DNA from: an uncultured Clostridia bacterium
Lineage (GTDB): Bacteria; Bacillota; Clostridia; Christensenellales; UBA1242
Direction of reading: 5' to 3'
NCBI GenBank assembly: GCA_934776915.1
Contig: CAKVNA010000033.1
Span: 1-8,081, forward strand
Length of the DNA: 8,081 nt
In this document: piece by piece, positions 6,460 through 8,081 of the stretch
How the letters are laid out: each line of letters opens with the position of its first letter
How positions within the stretch are numbered: the first letter of the stretch is position 1
Made by a program: the position numbers and the translations under genes
Notes under the pieces: generated by a model
Database searches by the model: none
Seen by the model: the letters and a program-made list of their open reading frames with translations, nothing else
Told to the model about the DNA's origin: nothing

Positions 6460-6957
6460 ATGAAAAACTACAAACAACTTCACAAACTTATATTTAATTT
6501 TCCAGCATCTCGCAACAGACCTCAAGACTTGCAAGTTTTGTTTTCAGGAGCGTATTTGCTTGAATCATATTGTCGTCAAAATCAAGATTTAAGCCAAGTT
6601 TACTCACTTTCCGATTGCGGGATTCTGTATAACGGCTCATCTATTGAACTTGAAAAAAGACTAGGCGAAACAGTTGGTTTGAGTCAAATTTCAAATTTAC
6701 TTTCTAACATTTATTTTGACCACACAGGCGAGTATTCATTTGAAGATATTGTTGTTTCATCTGCAATTTTGCACTTTATGAACAGGTTTGAATTCCCCGC
6801 TTTTCTTGATAAAAAGGAAAAGAAAAATATGTTTTTTATGGAATTTCCAAGACTAGATTTTGACACGGCATCAGATGTTTTGCGAGCAATAAACTCAAAG
6901 ACTTATGAACTTAGACAAAATTCATACTCTAATGATGTTGAAGAACAAACAAAATAA
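6460..6957 (+). CDS. Hypothetical protein, 165 residues
   Basis: I do not recognise this protein. It has a vegetative promoter, a good Shine-Dalgarno sequence and a strong terminator, and is transcribed alone, divergently from spoVT. It appears soluble: there is no signal peptide or membrane segment, and aromatic and charged residues are mixed. The N-terminus is basic (MKNYKQLHKLIFNF). The middle (about 24-108) alternates probable helices such as LQVLFSGAYLLESYCRQ (24-40) and LEKRLGETVGLSQISNLLSNIYF (64-86), followed by YSFEDIVVSSAILHFMNRFEF (92-112). A second part, FFMEFPRLDFDTASDVLRAINSKTYELRQ (125-153), ends in a polar tail. Cysteines at 38 and 53 are not in a metal-site pattern. Its composition matches the low-GC neighbours. 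The gene is very probably real; no function is proposed. Confidence 0.85.
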   Translation: MKNYKQLHKLIFNFPASRNRPQDLQVLFSGAYLLESYCRQNQDLSQVYSLSDCGILYNGSSIELEKRLGETVGLSQISNLLSNIYFDHTGEYSFEDIVVSSAILHFMNRFEFPAFLDKKEKKNMFFMEFPRLDFDTASDVLRAINSKTYELRQNSYSNDVEEQTK

Positions 6958-6960
6958 CAA

Positions 6961-6996
6961 AAAAAACGATAGTGAGATAAGTCATTATCGTTTTTT
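6961..6996. terminator. Bidirectional intrinsic terminator between convergent genes
   Basis: Left arm 6961-6975 and right arm 6982-6996 form a 15-bp stem with one G-U pair on the plus strand (A-C mismatch on the minus strand) and a six-base loop GATAAG. The stem starts with six A and ends with six T, so a U-tract follows the CGATA/TATCG core in either direction. It is three bases after the stop of the plus-strand hypothetical and 14 bases past the stop of the minus-strand Sel1-like gene, and serves both. Confidence 0.88.
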
Positions 6997-7010
6997 ATAT
7001 AAAAACTTAA

Positions 7011-7739
7011 TTAAATGTCGTCAATATTTATACTTTCAAAGTCCATTTCATCTTTTTTGCGGCCATTTTCGTCACGCAAAAGGTCCTCGCCAAAACCTTC
7101 TTCCTCCACTTCCGGCATATCTTCTGGAAGTTGTTTGACAAGGTTCTCTATTGCCCCCTCAACACTTCTATCCCTAAATCTGTCAAAGAAAATTCTTATC
7201 CTTCTTTCGTTTGTATCTTCCTCAATAAGTTCTTTTTTGGACATTTCAACTGGGTCTAAGTCTAAGTCGGCATACAAGATTTCGCAAACATATTGGCTCA
7301 AAAACCAAAAATAATTCGACAAGTTTAGATCATTATAGCGAATGATTTGTCCCCAACGAGGACTCATCATTATCATGTCAATGGCTGGGCTCATAAATGC
7401 TTTCATTTTTTGTGGAGCAAGTTTGCTGCCGTTTTTTGCGGCAATGATGTTCCATTCAAGCGACCTTTTGTAGTTGATTGGGAAAAAATCTGCAAAGCCA
7501 CGCTTGTAAATGTAGCCCATGTAGTCTTGCGATGGAATATGCCCCGAACATGCATAGGCACAAATTTGTTCAATTCTGTTTAAAATAACTCGCTTATATT
7601 TATCCTTGTTATAGCGAATACTTTCATCAACTTGAGGCACCCATGCTCTTATTCTCAAAAACAATTCTTTTTGGTCATCAAAACTCAGTTTGTCAAAAGA
7701 CTCCTTATTATAATAATTTTGATTTTCAAACAAATTCAT
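7011..7739 (-). CDS. Sel1-like repeat protein with acidic C-terminal tail
   Basis: The frame is open from further upstream (7781), but AAGGAG at 7753-7748, eight bases before the ATG at 7739, fixes the start and gives 242 residues. No enzyme motif is seen. Residues about 72-106 (DYMGYIYKRGFADFFPINYK, then SLEWNIIAAKNGS) match the Sel1/TPR-like pattern of Gly-Tyr-x-Tyr, a loop, then a Leu-Glu-Trp helix and Ala-Ala-x-x-Gly. Only one clear unit is visible, where most Sel1 proteins have several. Helical stretches flank it (24-63 and 140-205). The last 35 or so residues are strongly acidic (EDMPEVEEEGFGEDLL, ending DFESINIDDI). No signal peptide or membrane segment is seen, so it is probably a cytosolic protein-interaction scaffold. 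It lies downstream of mutS but differs sharply from it in base composition. Confidence 0.75.
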   Translation of the reverse strand: MNLFENQNYYNKESFDKLSFDDQKELFLRIRAWVPQVDESIRYNKDKYKRVILNRIEQICAYACSGHIPSQDYMGYIYKRGFADFFPINYKRSLEWNIIAAKNGSKLAPQKMKAFMSPAIDMIMMSPRWGQIIRYNDLNLSNYFWFLSQYVCEILYADLDLDPVEMSKKELIEEDTNERRIRIFFDRFRDRSVEGAIENLVKQLPEDMPEVEEEGFGEDLLRDENGRKKDEMDFESINIDDI

Positions 7740-7743
7740 TCTT

Positions 7744-7794
7744 TTATCTCCTTTGTTTTGCAAATTTCTCCAGTGCCGCAACCGCCTTTTTCAT
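7744..7794 (-). CDS. Possible 16-residue small ORF between mutS and the Sel1-like gene
   Basis: The reading MKKAVAALEKFAKQRR and TAA stop is preceded by AAAAGGAG with an eight-base spacer to its ATG. That site overlaps the end of the mutS region, just after the mutS stop. Its last codons, AGG AGA, are the Shine-Dalgarno sequence of the Sel1-like gene, whose ATG lies four bases past this stop. The layout fits a translated coupling or leader peptide, or the remnant N-terminus of a gene lost at the composition junction. Amphipathic helix character is plausible. Existence as a protein is uncertain. Confidence 0.4.
   Translation of the reverse strand: MKKAVAALEKFAKQRR
7748..7753 (-). promoter_or_regulatory. 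Ribosome binding site that sets the Sel1-like gene start
   Basis: AAGGAG ends eight bases before the ATG at 7739. The upstream Met codon of the same open frame (7781) has no comparable site, and its extra 14 residues (MRHWRNLQNKGDKR) overlap the small ORF and this site. The downstream start is therefore preferred. Confidence 0.8.
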
Positions 7795-7811
7795 TACGAT
7801 TTCTCCTTTTC

Positions 7812-8081
7812 TTATCCGAGATCGTTTTTGAGTTCAAACAGCAGCCGGAGCGCTTCCAGCGGCGAGAGCGTGTTGGGATCGATGGCGCGCAGCCGCTCGG
7901 CTACGGCGTCTGCGCCGACATCGGCGAGACTCACCTGATCGCTTTCGGGCTTTACGGGCGCCGCCACATTTACCGCCGCACCCTGCGCGTTCAGCTCCTT
8001 GAGATGCGCGTCCGCGGCGCGGATGACGCTCTCCGGCACGCCGGCGAGCTTCGCGACTTCGATACCGTAGCTCTCGTCGGC
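7812..8081 (-). CDS. mutS: DNA mismatch repair protein MutS, C-terminal 89 residues only
   Basis: MutS recognises base mismatches and starts repair with MutL. The frame is open to the right window edge, so the GTG at 8039 is an internal Val codon and not a start. The fragment begins with SYGIEVAKLAGVPESVI (residues 4-20 of the fragment), the conserved end of the ATPase domain with its helix-turn-helix dimer contact. It ends with LSPLEALRLLFELKNDLG, the family's usual C-terminus. Between them a Q-V-S-L-A-D stretch (49-54) sits where many MutS proteins carry a beta-clamp motif such as QLSLF, but the Phe is Ala here. Codons are strongly GC-biased, about 66% G+C over the last 261 bases, unlike every other gene in the window. 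About 90% of the protein lies outside. Confidence 0.9.
   Translation of the reverse strand, partial: ADESYGIEVAKLAGVPESVIRAADAHLKELNAQGAAVNVAAPVKPESDQVSLADVGADAVAERLRAIDPNTLSPLEALRLLFELKNDLG

Noticed and set aside
7740..7781. Longer N-terminus (14 residues) for the Sel1-like protein
   Set aside because: There is a perfect Shine-Dalgarno sequence for the downstream Met, and none for the upstream one.
8037..8039. GTG as the start of a 75-residue gene
   Set aside because: The frame continues upstream with conserved MutS sequence to the window edge, so this is an internal Val codon.

Overview
The window looks like part of a chromosome from an uncultured, low-GC, spore-associated Firmicute, probably a Clostridia lineage. 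The evidence is the AT-rich DNA (roughly one third G+C by eye), AGGAG-type ribosome binding sites, a SpoVT-SpoVB gene pair, and Firmicutes-type DusB, PGK and GpmI proteins. No mobile element, RNA gene or CRISPR array is visible. The lineage is an inference from these features, not the result of a search.

Layout. Positions 1-2618 (minus strand) hold a lower-glycolysis operon: pgk, then gpmI with no spacer. gpmI runs off the left edge. pgk has its own sigma-A-like promoter and a leader of about 128 nt, and its protein carries a 119-residue lysine-rich, histone-H1-like tail. Positions 2838-3754 (minus) hold a dusB-type tRNA-dihydrouridine synthase split by a small deletion, with a promoter placed so that its mRNA would be leaderless. 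Positions 3755-4092 are a gene-free AT-rich spacer with degenerate repeats. Positions 4093-6241 (minus) are a coupled spoVT-spoVB pair, a regulator followed by a flippase-like membrane protein, as in the B. subtilis spoVT-yabM neighbourhood. Divergent from it at 6460-6957 (plus) is an unrecognised 165-residue protein with a strong promoter. A bidirectional terminator at 6961-6996 separates it from a convergent Sel1-like protein (7011-7739, minus) with an acidic tail.

The right edge (7812-8081, minus) is the 3' end of mutS. Its composition is very different: about 66% G+C in the last 261 bases. The change falls at or just past the mutS stop codon, and a possible 16-codon ORF lies between mutS and the Sel1-like gene. 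This is either horizontally acquired DNA or a chimeric assembly join.

The points most worth a second look are the PGK-polylysine fusion, the composition cliff at mutS, the broken dusB with its candidate leaderless promoter, and the tiny ORF at the junction. I do not see a convincing new defence or mobile system.
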